64,000 nucleotides of DNA from DASUVM01 sp963704675 (GCA_963704675.1 OY969928.1:186001-250000), one strand, 5' to 3'. Shown: positions 40,700-50,463, counted from the first letter of the stretch. The notes: generated by a model from the letters alone, not told the origin. A program made the numbers and translations.

Positions 40700-41749
40700 A
40701 TGATTAATCTATTTATAAAACAGAATTGGTTAGAAAAAAGCAGCGAAGCAGCGCTTGAGAGTTTTAAATCAAGCCTTGTCGATGTTTTAAGTAGCTTTCC
40801 CGAAGATAAGCACGCCCTCAACCGATGGCAAATTACAAAGATATCTGAAGGCAACGAAGCATATTTATTATATGACGAACAGTCGCTTGCAACTCTGAAA
40901 TATGAAGATGATGCTCTACATATTGTATCTACGCAAGAGGAAGTACCTCGGTACGATGACGTGATGTATGCCGTGCGCTATGTAGCACAACGTTTATCAT
41001 TAGCTGTATACTCTCAAGAGCACGCCAATGCTCGCTTGCCACAAAACAGCGTGCTTTCGCTTGATCATTCATATTTCAAAAGAGATAAATCGACCCGAGA
41101 GTTTTTTAAAAAAAGCAACTTTACTCCTCGATACGCACCCGAAGGAATGGAGAAAATAGATGAAGATCGGCAGGCGCTGACAATATATTCCCCATATTAT
41201 GCTGAACACAAACAAGACGGTTCAATTCATATCCTCAATAACACAATGTTGCAGTTTTTGCTCAAAAAAGACAATCAACAAGCAAATAAGGAATTTTCTT
41301 ATAAAGTTGCCGATTCAATGGATGATTTCGCCAAAAAGTACGATTTTGGCTTAATACCCACTCATTTTTATCAAAATTACGGTCACTCAATTAAAATTAT
41401 CAATAGCACTTATTTTGAAGTCTTCCAGATACGTCGAAAAGTTTTTATTGATCCTTATGTGTGGGACTTTGATGATGAGCATGGCTATAAATATTACCAA
41501 AATATAGAAAATGGCCTCCATCTCATGGACAAAGTTCGCAAAGATGAAGATCTTGATTCCGCTATAAAACGAATCTTACGCGAAGAGTTAAAAGTTGCCG
41601 AGGATTACGTTGGTACAAGAGTATGGGGCATCGAATTCGACAGAGACCGCGAGGGCATATTGACACCTCGGCTAAAAATGAACGTCTATGTACATGGTAT
41701 GAATAAGAAACTAAAGAGTAATAGTCATGACTGGGTATCAATTGCATAA
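40700..41749 (+). CDS. hypothetical protein next to the att-like repeat
   Basis: 349 aa, hydrophilic, no signal peptide. Residues about 295-312 (LDSAIKRILREELKVAEDY) resemble the helix of a Nudix box (AxRxLxEEL) but lack the preceding Gly-rich part I would require, so this is only a hint. Aromatic-rich segment FEVFQIRRKVFIDPYVWDFDDEHG (in parts). It starts 17 nt after the tRNA-derived repeat. AT-rich like the genome. No SD is visible; the ATG at 40700 is the first one. Confidence 0.7.
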   Translation: MINLFIKQNWLEKSSEAALESFKSSLVDVLSSFPEDKHALNRWQITKISEGNEAYLLYDEQSLATLKYEDDALHIVSTQEEVPRYDDVMYAVRYVAQRLSLAVYSQEHANARLPQNSVLSLDHSYFKRDKSTREFFKKSNFTPRYAPEGMEKIDEDRQALTIYSPYYAEHKQDGSIHILNNTMLQFLLKKDNQQANKEFSYKVADSMDDFAKKYDFGLIPTHFYQNYGHSIKIINSTYFEVFQIRRKVFIDPYVWDFDDEHGYKYYQNIENGLHLMDKVRKDEDLDSAIKRILREELKVAEDYVGTRVWGIEFDRDREGILTPRLKMNVYVHGMNKKLKSNSHDWVSIA

Positions 41750-41784
41750 TAAAGCCCGCTAATATTGAATTTATTCTTCAAAAC

Positions 41785-41793
41785 TGATAGAAT
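41785..41793 (+). promoter_or_regulatory. extended -10 box of rpmG
   Basis: TGATAGAAT; gives a leader of about 27 nt with SD AAAGAG before the ATG at 41827. Confidence 0.55.
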
Positions 41794-41826
41794 ATTGTAA
41801 GTTTGTAAAGATATAAGGCTAAAGAG

Positions 41827-42030
41827 ATGGCAAAAAAGAATCAGCAGCGAAAGGTAATCAGACTTGTTAACCCGAAAACAGGTACTGCTATTTATACTAC
41901 CAAAAATCTTCGTAATACAACTGAAAAACTTGTACTTCGCCGTTATGATAAAAAGGTTCGTGCACATGCTGAATTTACCGAAGTAAAGAAAAACCTCGGT
42001 CGTAACGAAGTAAAAGCTCGTAAACACTAG
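41827..42030 (+). CDS. rpmG: 50S ribosomal protein L33, zinc-free form
   Basis: 67 aa. MAKKNQQRKVIRLVNPKTGTAIYTT and NTTEKLVLRRYDKKVRAHAEFTEVK (in parts) match L33. The Cys pairs of the zinc form are absent. Ends in a basic tail longer than usual. Confidence 0.9.
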   Translation: MAKKNQQRKVIRLVNPKTGTAIYTTKNLRNTTEKLVLRRYDKKVRAHAEFTEVKKNLGRNEVKARKH

Positions 42031-42047
42031 TTGCTGGGCAGCGAGCC

Positions 42048-42124
42048 GCATAGATTAATGCAATGGCACGCCGACGATAAAACTAAACGTCTTAAAGGTA
42101 CCCGGCAACTCGTGCCGGCTATGC
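42048..42124. other. structured spacer between rpmG and the glucan operon
   Basis: Nested stems: GCATAG (42048-42053) / CTATGC (42119-42124), GGCACG (42065-42070) / CGTGCC (42111-42116), GACG (42073-42076) / CGTC (42088-42091). There is also a competing CCGGC/GCCGG hairpin. No T run. It could be a bidirectional terminator or a small structured RNA. Confidence 0.4.
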
Positions 42125-42136
42125 ATAATACATTAT

Positions 42137-42829
42137 TTACTGCGCAGGCCGAAGGCTACCAATAAACTTTGCCTGCACCTCAAGTTTATCTGCAAGCCAT
42201 AGCCCAATTCGCGCCATCTGTTCTAGATCACGCTCGGCAATATGTTGATTACTCGCATATACATAAAGCACGTTATCCTCTATCTCATAATCAAACTTTG
42301 TAAAATGGTACGCTAACATAGCCGTTGTCTCTGCGTCAATCAAAGCACCAACGTCATCAAACTTATCTGTTGGTACATATACTTTGAACTTTTGATTAAA
42401 AAGTGGATCATGTTGCATAAATAAACGCTGAGCCGCTTGAAAATTAGCAAAATTAACAAATAAATTAGCATAAAATTGTTCGTTATGATGAAATGCATCT
42501 ATAAAAATATGCGGCAATTCTAACGTTTCTTTCAAGTCAATCTGAAGGATCACCCATGTATATTCACTTTCGGATTTGCCAGGAAAGTGAATAGTGTTTG
42601 TTCGCTCTAATACACTCATGTCTCGACCTTTTAAAGTGCCGACAACAAAATGGTTATCAGTATGATGCGCTGAAGCGGTTACACCTCGAACAACCGCATG
42701 GTCGTCATAACGATGGTCGATACGACCAAAGTAAACAAGATCAAAACGGCGAGCGAATGTTTTTATAACACGTCCGCTTGGGCTTGGCTGTAAAGCAGTA
42801 GCCCATTTCTTTACAAGATCTGCCACCAT
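42137..42829 (-). CDS. hypothetical protein, last gene of the alpha-glucan operon
   Basis: 230 aa, soluble, no signal peptide. Starts MVADLVKKWATALQPSPSG; beta-rich middle (HFVVGTLKGRDMSVL, WVILQIDLKETLELP), then a helical end (HIAERDLEQMARIGLWLADKL). The start overlaps the GH15 stop (TAATG), so it is made with the glucan enzymes. Family not recognised; the C-terminal part looks like DUF3137-type end domains in pattern only. Confidence 0.65.
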   Translation of the reverse strand: MVADLVKKWATALQPSPSGRVIKTFARRFDLVYFGRIDHRYDDHAVVRGVTASAHHTDNHFVVGTLKGRDMSVLERTNTIHFPGKSESEYTWVILQIDLKETLELPHIFIDAFHHNEQFYANLFVNFANFQAAQRLFMQHDPLFNQKFKVYVPTDKFDDVGALIDAETTAMLAYHFTKFDYEIEDNVLYVYASNQHIAERDLEQMARIGLWLADKLEVQAKFIGSLRPAQ

Positions 42830-44799
42830 TAGCGCGCCTCGGCACTGCTATCAAGCCTCGACATTAAATCAAGCACCGTATTCATATATTCTGCCTGGCT
42901 CCAGGTGAGAGGCGCTACCGAAATATATTGGGTATGGTTAAATGGGTTAAGTTGCTCCGAGAGGACACCTGAAGGCAGCATATGATCTCGAACCCACCGG
43001 ACAATGCCTTCAGCTTGCTCAGTATTACCAATTTCAAGGTAGTATTGCGCTAGCCATAATGTAGTTATAAACCAAGGGTTCCCATTTTGCGGGTCAACCG
43101 CATTATAGCGGTCACGTTCATAACGCGGCACCGGTGTGACTTGCCCTGGATTAATACTGAGGTTGAAAACACGACTCATTGTTTCAAAGCTTTTTTGCAC
43201 TTCATCACTTTTTAAATCAAATAGGCCAAACATATACGCGCCGTAAAAACTCGATATATCAACAATATCGTCGTGGTAAATAATGTCGCCATTGGCAATA
43301 CGAATGCCTTTATAGAAGAAGTTCCGATCTTTATTAAATAACGTATTATGGGCTGCTTGCTGCATATCAGTTGCAACTGCCTGCCAACTGATAGCCGACT
43401 GTTTGTCGCCGGCTTTTTCTGCGAGTTGAGCTGCCAAGTTTAATGCTCCGAATACAACTGCTGTGGTATAGGTCGATGTTAAGAACTTTTCTTCCCATAA
43501 ATCGTAGCTGGCATGAGGCAACTTAGTATCATGATCAATATAACTTGCCAAAAAGTGAGCCATGGGTTTCACGAGCGAAAGGTAATAATGCTTCAAGAAG
43601 AACTCATCACCAGTTTGCTGGTAATATTGACCACACAAGAAAAGTACTATGGCCGTTTCATCTTCTTGAATTGGCGGTTCGGGTTTGCCAGCGTAAATAT
43701 AGGGGTGCCAACTACTACCAATGGCACCGTCGGGTTGATACTTATGTACTAAAAAACCATCAGTAGAAAGACCGCGCTTGCAAAACTCAAAGAATCGCTG
43801 TAATTCATCTTGATAACCTAGCCGCAAGAGCGGCCAGAGCGCATACGCACCATCACGCGGCCAGCAATATGCATATGAATCGCGGGCATAATTGAGCATT
43901 GCTGTATCGGTGCTTGCCACCACACCACCACGACTATCAATATGCGATTTAGTAATTAATAGGGAGTGGGTAAAGCTTCGAGTGAGGTCTTTGGGTATAA
44001 TCGATCGTGTCTCTTGTGAGCGATTGAGCCAAAAGCGCCAAGATTGTTCTGTGACTGCTTGCCGATGCTGTACGCTATCGTCAACAATTGCCCGGTGCAT
44101 TGCAATCGCGGCTTTTTGTGTGCGGCCGCAGGTTATCCAGTAGTTTACGCGAGCCGAACCATGCGCCTCGATATCAAGTGTACAGCGAATAACTGAGTCG
44201 GGCCGGCCATGTTCAACCGCATTACCCGAGAGTTCACCATCTTCAGCATCACGAAATGTTCCTTCTTTACCCTCAATGCCAAAAATACCAATTGCATATT
44301 GGTCGAATGTTTGGTTACGATGGTTTTCAGCACCAATTACAAACGCCCGATGGCCTTTATAGTGTAAAATTGCTGCCTCGCCCGGCAGGTATTGTGCCGT
44401 ATCGCCGCTTAAAGAGTTACTGATCATAAACACTTGGTGCAAAAACAATCGAAAATGACGCGGCTTATCGCTATGATTAAATACTTCGATCGAACGAAGA
44501 AACGCGTCGTATTCACTGTCAACACAGTCGTGAAATACAATCGTAATGCCGAGCCGGCTACTACGAGCAGTCGTAATACCAATTAAAGCTTCGGGCTCAT
44601 AAACTTGGCGAATATCCCAGCTATTATCGTCGAGCCAACTAAACTCATAATCAACCCAAATGCCAATTTTATGACGCATTTGCTTAGCAGTCGCGTGATT
44701 TTCTAGGCCGACATACGGATAGTAAAAATCATGCACCATGCCAAATCGGTTAATACCAATATGAAGCCCCCCGTTTGAAAGTGTTATTGGCCGTGACAT
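42829..44799 (-). CDS. glycoside hydrolase family 15 (glucoamylase-like)
   Basis: 656 aa. N-terminal beta-sandwich (about 1-270, beginning LSNGGLHIGINRFGMVHDFYYPYVG) and (alpha/alpha)6 catalytic barrel. YCWPRDGAYALWPLLRLG, then the general acid in PPIQEDETAIVL (about 385), and the base in LSEQLNPFNHTQYISVAPLTWS (in parts; about 612). No signal peptide, so it acts inside the cell. It releases glucose from alpha-glucan ends. Start overlaps the GH57 stop by one base. Confidence 0.93.
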   Translation of the reverse strand: MSRPITLSNGGLHIGINRFGMVHDFYYPYVGLENHATAKQMRHKIGIWVDYEFSWLDDNSWDIRQVYEPEALIGITTARSSRLGITIVFHDCVDSEYDAFLRSIEVFNHSDKPRHFRLFLHQVFMISNSLSGDTAQYLPGEAAILHYKGHRAFVIGAENHRNQTFDQYAIGIFGIEGKEGTFRDAEDGELSGNAVEHGRPDSVIRCTLDIEAHGSARVNYWITCGRTQKAAIAMHRAIVDDSVQHRQAVTEQSWRFWLNRSQETRSIIPKDLTRSFTHSLLITKSHIDSRGGVVASTDTAMLNYARDSYAYCWPRDGAYALWPLLRLGYQDELQRFFEFCKRGLSTDGFLVHKYQPDGAIGSSWHPYIYAGKPEPPIQEDETAIVLFLCGQYYQQTGDEFFLKHYYLSLVKPMAHFLASYIDHDTKLPHASYDLWEEKFLTSTYTTAVVFGALNLAAQLAEKAGDKQSAISWQAVATDMQQAAHNTLFNKDRNFFYKGIRIANGDIIYHDDIVDISSFYGAYMFGLFDLKSDEVQKSFETMSRVFNLSINPGQVTPVPRYERDRYNAVDPQNGNPWFITTLWLAQYYLEIGNTEQAEGIVRWVRDHMLPSGVLSEQLNPFNHTQYISVAPLTWSQAEYMNTVLDLMSRLDSSAEAR

Positions 44800-46016
44800 T
44801 ACGTGCCCTCTCGGTGTTTTAATACTCGTAGTTTCAAATCTCGCAGCGCATTCATGTAATAGATAAAGGCATCATAAGGCGAATCATAAGGGCTGAAATA
44901 GGCATGCACATCACCATCTTTAAACCATTTAGTGCACATGTAATAGGCGTGGTCGGATGTTTGTAGGCGGCGCCAATCTTCAATCAACACCTTATCTTCA
45001 GTAGCAAGTACATCGTTTTCAAGATCGTAAAGCATTTTTATAGATTGTTTTTGCATATCATTGCCAATCCAGGCAGTCAGGTCGCGTTCAGTATCAGCCC
45101 AGGTAATAGTGTAGGGTATATCAATTTCGTCTTTCGGCTCAAATGCATCAATTACCTCTGATGGCGTCATGAAGGTATTACCTTCAAACTTCAAAAATTC
45201 TTTTGGTAGCTCTTTTAAGAAATCAAAGATGCCGGTGTCTGCCCACTGGTGTTCGCCGAAGGTTTCATAATCCATAAAGAGGTTGATATTGGTTTGGGCT
45301 TTGTCGAGTGAATTGATCCATTGAACATATTTTTCAGCGGTCAGCGGCCACTGCTGCCAATGTTTGTCGCTAAATCTAAATCCAATATCATCACTCATTC
45401 GATAGTTTTTCAGTAGTAAACGAATGTTTTCGGTGTAACTTGGCTTATACACAAAATTCGGACTACGCCAATCAAGAATAGGATCCCATCCTTCGGTTAG
45501 AATACCTTTATAACCGGCTTTATCAGCCCAATAAGCTAAGTCGTTATTATAGGCAAACTCAGTATTACGGAACACCTTAGGCGTGACATCAAAGAGAGCT
45601 TTAACCTTATCTTCGTGCATGCGCACTTGCTTCACAAATTCAAAACGACTATAGAAGAAAGCAAGACTGTGATAATAAGTTTCGCCAACAAGCTCTGCTT
45701 GACCAGTATTAAAAATTGCCCTAAAACTTTCTAGAACTTCAGAATTCCATTGTTCCAATTGTTCTAGTAAGGTACCGGTAATGGAAAACGAGACTCGAAA
45801 TTCGGGATGTTCTTTCAGCAATGCTAACAACATGCGATTAGTTGGCAGGTATGACTTTTCAGCCACTTTTCTGAGTATTGCCTCGTTATTAGCATTACCA
45901 CGCGGATTTGATTCATAAAAGTAATTGTGGTCATGGCCGGCTTCAAATACCGTGTATGGCCGTATTCGCCACGGCTGATGCACATGAAGATATAAAACGA
46001 TGGCACGCTGGCTCAT
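44799..46016 (-). CDS. glycoside hydrolase family 57 (alpha-amylase/branching type)
   Basis: 405 aa. The five GH57 regions are visible: LHVHQPWR (about 10-17), GETYYHSLAFFYS, VFRNTEFAYNNDL with the Glu nucleophile (about 154), FMDYETFGEHQW with the Asp acid (about 250), and TWADTERDLTAWIGN. Length and C terminus fit the short alpha-amylase-type group. Cytoplasmic. The first 4 bases overlap the GT4 gene end (ATGA). Confidence 0.92.
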   Translation of the reverse strand: MSQRAIVLYLHVHQPWRIRPYTVFEAGHDHNYFYESNPRGNANNEAILRKVAEKSYLPTNRMLLALLKEHPEFRVSFSITGTLLEQLEQWNSEVLESFRAIFNTGQAELVGETYYHSLAFFYSRFEFVKQVRMHEDKVKALFDVTPKVFRNTEFAYNNDLAYWADKAGYKGILTEGWDPILDWRSPNFVYKPSYTENIRLLLKNYRMSDDIGFRFSDKHWQQWPLTAEKYVQWINSLDKAQTNINLFMDYETFGEHQWADTGIFDFLKELPKEFLKFEGNTFMTPSEVIDAFEPKDEIDIPYTITWADTERDLTAWIGNDMQKQSIKMLYDLENDVLATEDKVLIEDWRRLQTSDHAYYMCTKWFKDGDVHAYFSPYDSPYDAFIYYMNALRDLKLRVLKHREGT

Positions 46017-47230
46017 ACAAAAGCCTCAATTGGTCTGACGTTATCATAAATCGCTAAAAGCTTATCGGTCGCTTTTTGCCACGAGAACGTTTTGTATTCG
46101 GCCGCAGCCTGAGCAAGTAATGTCTCTTTCAGTGTCTCATGCTGAGCAATAGCTGCAATTTGATCAGCCAGTCTTTGGGTATCCCAAAAATCATAGGTTA
46201 ATTTATTAACGAGTATTTCTGCAACACCTGATTGCTTTGAAAGCAGAAGGGCATTGTTATAACCAGCAGCCTCAAGCGCAACCAGCCCAAACGGTTCACT
46301 CACTGACGGCATAACAAACATATCACCAATCGCATATGCATCGCGCCAGGCTTTACCGCGCACAAAACCAGTGAAAAGCACGTTTTCGGCAATGCCCAGT
46401 TCGGCAGACCGCGCAAGTAGTTCGTCACGCAGCTCGCCCGAGCCTGCGATCAAAAATAACAGTTTTGGCTCTATATAAATGGCCCGGCGGGCAGCATCAA
46501 GCAGGTAATTAAGGCCTTTTTGCACCGTTAGGCGGCCAACACTGACAACTACTTTATAGCCACGCTTTTTCATTTCTTCAATGTAAACATAAGTGTTAGC
46601 ATTATCAATTGGTTCGATTGAGTTGATATCTATATTATTATGCACAACCTCAATTTTGTCAGCTGGAATGCCATATTCTTTAACAATTAAATCTTTTGTT
46701 ATCTGGCTCACTGCTATTATCTTGTCAGCCATCATAAGACCGCTATATTCAATTTCGTGCACCAAAGGGTTGCCGTGATGCTCACCTGAACGATCAAATT
46801 CAGTGGCGTGTACATGAGCAATGAGCGGTTTACCGGTGAGCTCTTTGGCACGCATACCTGCTTCAAAAGTGAGCCAATCGTGTGCATGAATGACATCAGG
46901 CGTCTCTTTCGCGATCATTTTTTCAACATGTTTGGTATAACGAGCTTGCTGAGCACGAAGGGTAGTTGGCGGAACATGTTCACACAAATCAGGATCTTCA
47001 CAGGTGTAACAAGCGCTTTCATAAGCACCGGGTAGTTGTATAGCGGCTGGCGTTGCATCGATTGCCGAATGCACCTTCATGAACTCGATTTTATGATCAG
47101 CCTTATAAGGCACAACAAAGTCAATTGAGACCCCCTTGATCGCAAGTTGCTTTGCCATGTGATAACAGGCTACGCCGAGACCACCACTATTATGCGGAGG
47201 CAGCTCCCACCCAAGCATTAGTATCTTCAT
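46013..47230 (-). CDS. GT4-family glycosyltransferase (glycogen-synthase-like)
   Basis: 405 aa, GT-B fold. MKILMLGWELPPHNSGGLGVA is the acceptor-domain glycine loop. VSVGRLTVQKGLNYLLDAA and the EX7E-type PSVSEPFGLVALEAAG (about 315-330) bind the sugar nucleotide. CYTCEDPDLCEH (about 74-85) is an unusual Cys cluster. With GH57 and GH15 behind it, alpha-glucan synthesis from NDP-glucose is the likely job. It is the first gene of the operon; SD AGAGAGGGG. A TATACT -10 lies about 50 nt upstream. Confidence 0.88.
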   Translation of the reverse strand: MKILMLGWELPPHNSGGLGVACYHMAKQLAIKGVSIDFVVPYKADHKIEFMKVHSAIDATPAAIQLPGAYESACYTCEDPDLCEHVPPTTLRAQQARYTKHVEKMIAKETPDVIHAHDWLTFEAGMRAKELTGKPLIAHVHATEFDRSGEHHGNPLVHEIEYSGLMMADKIIAVSQITKDLIVKEYGIPADKIEVVHNNIDINSIEPIDNANTYVYIEEMKKRGYKVVVSVGRLTVQKGLNYLLDAARRAIYIEPKLLFLIAGSGELRDELLARSAELGIAENVLFTGFVRGKAWRDAYAIGDMFVMPSVSEPFGLVALEAAGYNNALLLSKQSGVAEILVNKLTYDFWDTQRLADQIAAIAQHETLKETLLAQAAAEYKTFSWQKATDKLLAIYDNVRPIEAFV

Positions 47231-47300
47231 ACCCCTCTCTTGGAAACCCCGATTTGTTTATGCTTACCCTAAGTATAATCGCAGAAAGAAGAAAAAACAA

Positions 47301-47978
47301 CTAACTACTAGCCAGTAGCGACTCTATGGCATAGGGATACATTTCTGGTCGTTTCTTACTTGAGCGCTCAGCAGGGCTATACCATACCTCGCACCAATCA
47401 CCTTCCTGACCGGTGCCGTTATCCACATGATAAAAACTGTCTCGCTTCATTTTATGTGTTAACAAGCTAAAACAATGCTCAGATTTAGAGAATCGTTCTT
47501 TTAACCTATCAAATTCATCGAATGATACGGGCTTATATCCCGTAAGCGGAGCTGGCATAAGCGAAATTGAGTCCATGCTCTGTAGGCTATGTGGATCAAG
47601 CGGCACCCATCGCACCTCTTCGGGATTCCCATTGAGCCACCAATAGCCTGCTATTGAAGCAACTGTCGCATTGCTTTCATCAAAAGTAACAAGGGCAAGA
47701 CCCGAACAGTCCAGCAACTGATTCTGCTCAGATGAAAGCGTAACTTGAGAAACCAAAATTACATCAGCCGACTTCGCTTCTGCTTCTTCTTCTAACGGCA
47801 ACCATGCGAGACGCTCAAGACCAACTACACCGAGGGACTCTTCATCTAGAATGGGCACGATCGGTGCGGCATCACCTAGTAAAATGATTCTTTCATTAAT
47901 TAATTCTTCGACAGTCGGCGATTTTTGAAACTCCGGCAGCAATATACGTTCATCAAAAGGGGCATCTAACATTTTCAT
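47301..47978 (-). CDS. hypothetical protein
   Basis: 225 aa, acidic and soluble. MKMLDAPFDERILLPEFQKS start; VILVSQVTLSSEQNQLLD and SLLTHKMKRDSFYHVDNGTG (in parts). The leaderless start ATG-AAA-ATG is 8 nt after TATAAT. No family recognised. Single gene between the glucan operon and rarA. Confidence 0.6.
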   Translation of the reverse strand: MKMLDAPFDERILLPEFQKSPTVEELINERIILLGDAAPIVPILDEESLGVVGLERLAWLPLEEEAEAKSADVILVSQVTLSSEQNQLLDCSGLALVTFDESNATVASIAGYWWLNGNPEEVRWVPLDPHSLQSMDSISLMPAPLTGYKPVSFDEFDRLKERFSKSEHCFSLLTHKMKRDSFYHVDNGTGQEGDWCEVWYSPAERSSKKRPEMYPYAIESLLASS

Positions 47979-47986
47979 TATTGACT

Positions 47987-47992
47987 ATTATA
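47987..47992 (-). promoter_or_regulatory. -10 box of the leaderless 47301 gene
   Basis: Minus strand TGATATAAT (extended -10), 8 nt before the first ATG at 47978. Confidence 0.6.
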
Positions 47993-48016
47993 TCATAGTG
48001 TGTTAGCGTAAGCTTT

Positions 48017-49192
48017 TTACATATCTCGCATTTCATCTGGTAAAAACCCAGCTTCATGCTGAAAATCGGCCTGCCACTTATATCCTTTGTTATAACCAAG
48101 ATCTTTCATGAGTTTAGTGGGGGCGTTACGAAGATGTAAAGGAACAGCGGCATTCGGATACTTTTGTTCGAGTGCTTGAGCTTCATACATGCGATCGGCC
48201 ACTTCACGTGATTTTTGTGATCTTGAAAGCGCTAATACCCCGTGATAGAGGGCATATTTGGCTTCAGGTAAGCCAACCCGCTCAACAGTTTCAAAAACGG
48301 CCACCGCAAGACTCAGTGCACCGTTACCAGCAAGGCCGATATCTTCAGAGGCAAATATGATAATACGCCGGGCAATAAACTTTGGGTCTTCGCCAGCGGC
48401 AAGCATACGGGCTAAATAATAAAGTGCTGCCGCAGGTTGAGAGCCACGCATGCTTTTAATAAAAGCGCTAATGAGGTCATAGTGCATTTCGCCGCCTTTA
48501 TCGAAGGCGCGAATGTCGGCTTGCGCAGCTTCATAGACTGTTTCAACCGTCAGTTTTTTATTAAGCTGCAAGGCGAGCTCAAGAATTCCAAGGGCTTTTC
48601 GCGCATCGCCACCGCTTAGTTTGGCAATTTCTTGCACGGCTTCTTCGTTGGGCTTTTTAATTTTAAATTCCGTCAGAAGTGTGCGCTTGACAAGCGAGGT
48701 AATAGCAGCTTTATCAAGCGGCTCAAGCACTACCACGCGTGAACGGCTTAAGAGCGGGCGAATAACTTCAAAACTAGGATTCTCTGTGGTTGCACCAATA
48801 AGCGTTAAAAGGCCACTCTCAACATGTGGCAAAAACGCATCTTGCTGAGCTTTATTAAACCGATGGATTTCATCAACAAACAAGATCGTACGACGGCCCT
48901 CTATTTTATTAACCTTAGCGCGTTCAACCACCTCATTAACATCGCTTTTTTTAGCCTGTACGGCACTAATTTCAACAAAGTCGGCATCGCATTCCCGCGC
49001 GATAATACGAGCAAGAGTTGTTTTGCCCGTGCCAGGCGGACCCCAAAATATAAGGTTAACGGGAATTTTAGTAGTAATAATATTTTTTAATAAGCTATTG
49101 CTATGCAAAAGTTTAGGTTGGCCGATCACATCAGCAAGCTGCTGTGGGCGTACGCGTTCTGCTAAGGGAGCAAAGCTATCAGTTTGTATCAT
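48017..49192 (-). CDS. rarA: replication-associated recombination ATPase RarA (MgsA)
   Basis: 391 aa, AAA+ clamp-loader-like. LAERVRPQQLADVIGQPKLL, Walker A FWGPPGTGKTTLA (about 50-60), Walker B TILFVDEIHRFNKAQQDAFLP (in parts), sensor ATTENPSFEV, and the C-terminal tetramerisation region LRNAPTKLMKDLGYNKGY. It acts at stalled forks. Start overlaps the ndh end by 4 nt, so the two form an operon. Confidence 0.95.
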   Translation of the reverse strand: MIQTDSFAPLAERVRPQQLADVIGQPKLLHSNSLLKNIITTKIPVNLIFWGPPGTGKTTLARIIARECDADFVEISAVQAKKSDVNEVVERAKVNKIEGRRTILFVDEIHRFNKAQQDAFLPHVESGLLTLIGATTENPSFEVIRPLLSRSRVVVLEPLDKAAITSLVKRTLLTEFKIKKPNEEAVQEIAKLSGGDARKALGILELALQLNKKLTVETVYEAAQADIRAFDKGGEMHYDLISAFIKSMRGSQPAAALYYLARMLAAGEDPKFIARRIIIFASEDIGLAGNGALSLAVAVFETVERVGLPEAKYALYHGVLALSRSQKSREVADRMYEAQALEQKYPNAAVPLHLRNAPTKLMKDLGYNKGYKWQADFQHEAGFLPDEMRDM

Positions 49193-50400
49193 GTGCTCTC
49201 AGGAGGCGAGGTAATTGTTTTACAAATAGGGCATTCTTCTTCACGCCGCCATGTTTTAAGCCATACTTTTATGGCTTTAGTAAGCGGTAATACATCGTAA
49301 TATCCAACTAAATCGGCCAGGCGACGCAAGATCGCTCCGGGCCAGCTCGCAAAGATAAACGGCCCCCATTCAACCAAGGCCCACATTGCACCAATCGGAA
49401 TAACAACCGGGGGTTTTCGGGGTTTATATTGTTGTGGCTCAATACGATGTGCTTGGCGCCTAAGATTTTTTGCAACAAAGTCGGCATCGTAAAGGGCCGT
49501 TTGTGCTAACCCTGAATATGGCGTGGCTGCGTTGTCACCGATAACATAAATCGATGGTAACCCCTGCAAAAATGCGTCTACCTGAACTTTGCCGTTTTTG
49601 GCAAGTTTAAATTGTGACTCGTGAGCTTTAAAAAACGGGTTATTGGTAACGCCCGATGTCCAGACGACGGTATGCGTACGAATTGCTTCACCGTTAACGC
49701 GCAGCTCGTCAGCTGTTTCACCTTCAACTTTTGAATCAACGCTAACTTCAACACCAAGTTTTTTTAATCGTTTTTCTGCCATTCTTGAAGCACGTTCGGG
49801 CATTTTGGGAAGCACCCGCGGCAACGCTTCGATGAGTTTAACTCTACATTCTTTTGTATTCGTATTATGCCGCTGGGCAATAAACTCAGCATAGTGTTTT
49901 AAGGCAGCACTCAGCTCAACTCCTGTTGGGCCACCGCCAACAACAGCGTAAGTAGCATCGTCTTTTTGTTCTTCGGCAATATTATTATGTAGATGGTTTC
50001 TAAATTCAGTTATTTCTTGTTCACTTTTAATGCCGAACGAGAACTCCTCTAACCCCTGAATACCAAAATAATTAGTAACAACACCAAGGGCAAGAATTAA
50101 TGAATCATAATAGTACCACTCGCCTGATGCACCTTGAATGCGCTTAGCTTTTGCGTCAAGCGTTGTAACAGCATCTTTTACAAAACGAACATTTGGCAAG
50201 TCTCCTATGACATCACTCAGTGGAATAATCGATTCTTCATCTGAGTGACCGGTTGCAGCCGCGTAAAGAGCAGGGTAGTAAAGAAAGGTATCGCGATCAG
50301 CAATAATTGTAATATCAAACACGCCGTTTCGAGACAGTTTACGCGCAGCCCTGACCCCTCCGAAACCTGCACCCGCAATAATAATTTTTTGTCGTTCCAT
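49189..50400 (-). CDS. ndh: type II NADH:quinone dehydrogenase (NDH-2)
   Basis: 403 aa from MERQKIIIAG at 50400. Two Rossmann folds: IIIAGAGFGGVRAARKL (FAD, about 5-21) and YAVVGGGPTGVELSAAL (NADH, about 155-171). GLPSIYVIGDNAA for flavin. The amphipathic C-terminal region is for peripheral membrane binding. The end EECPICKTITSPP carries a CxxC not usual in NDH-2. A TACTAT box lies 7 nt before the ATG, so the mRNA is leaderless. It feeds quinol to the cyo oxidase nearby. Confidence 0.93.
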   Translation of the reverse strand: MERQKIIIAGAGFGGVRAARKLSRNGVFDITIIADRDTFLYYPALYAAATGHSDEESIIPLSDVIGDLPNVRFVKDAVTTLDAKAKRIQGASGEWYYYDSLILALGVVTNYFGIQGLEEFSFGIKSEQEITEFRNHLHNNIAEEQKDDATYAVVGGGPTGVELSAALKHYAEFIAQRHNTNTKECRVKLIEALPRVLPKMPERASRMAEKRLKKLGVEVSVDSKVEGETADELRVNGEAIRTHTVVWTSGVTNNPFFKAHESQFKLAKNGKVQVDAFLQGLPSIYVIGDNAATPYSGLAQTALYDADFVAKNLRRQAHRIEPQQYKPRKPPVVIPIGAMWALVEWGPFIFASWPGAILRRLADLVGYYDVLPLTKAIKVWLKTWRREEECPICKTITSPPEST

Positions 50401-50407
50401 AAGCTTT

Positions 50408-50413
50408 ATAGTA
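50408..50413 (-). promoter_or_regulatory. -10 box of leaderless ndh
   Basis: TACTAT on the minus strand, 7 nt before the ATG at 50400. Confidence 0.6.
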
Positions 50414-50463
50414 ATGAGCTTGCGCATAAAAATAAAGGTATGCATCAAAAACACAAACATAGA

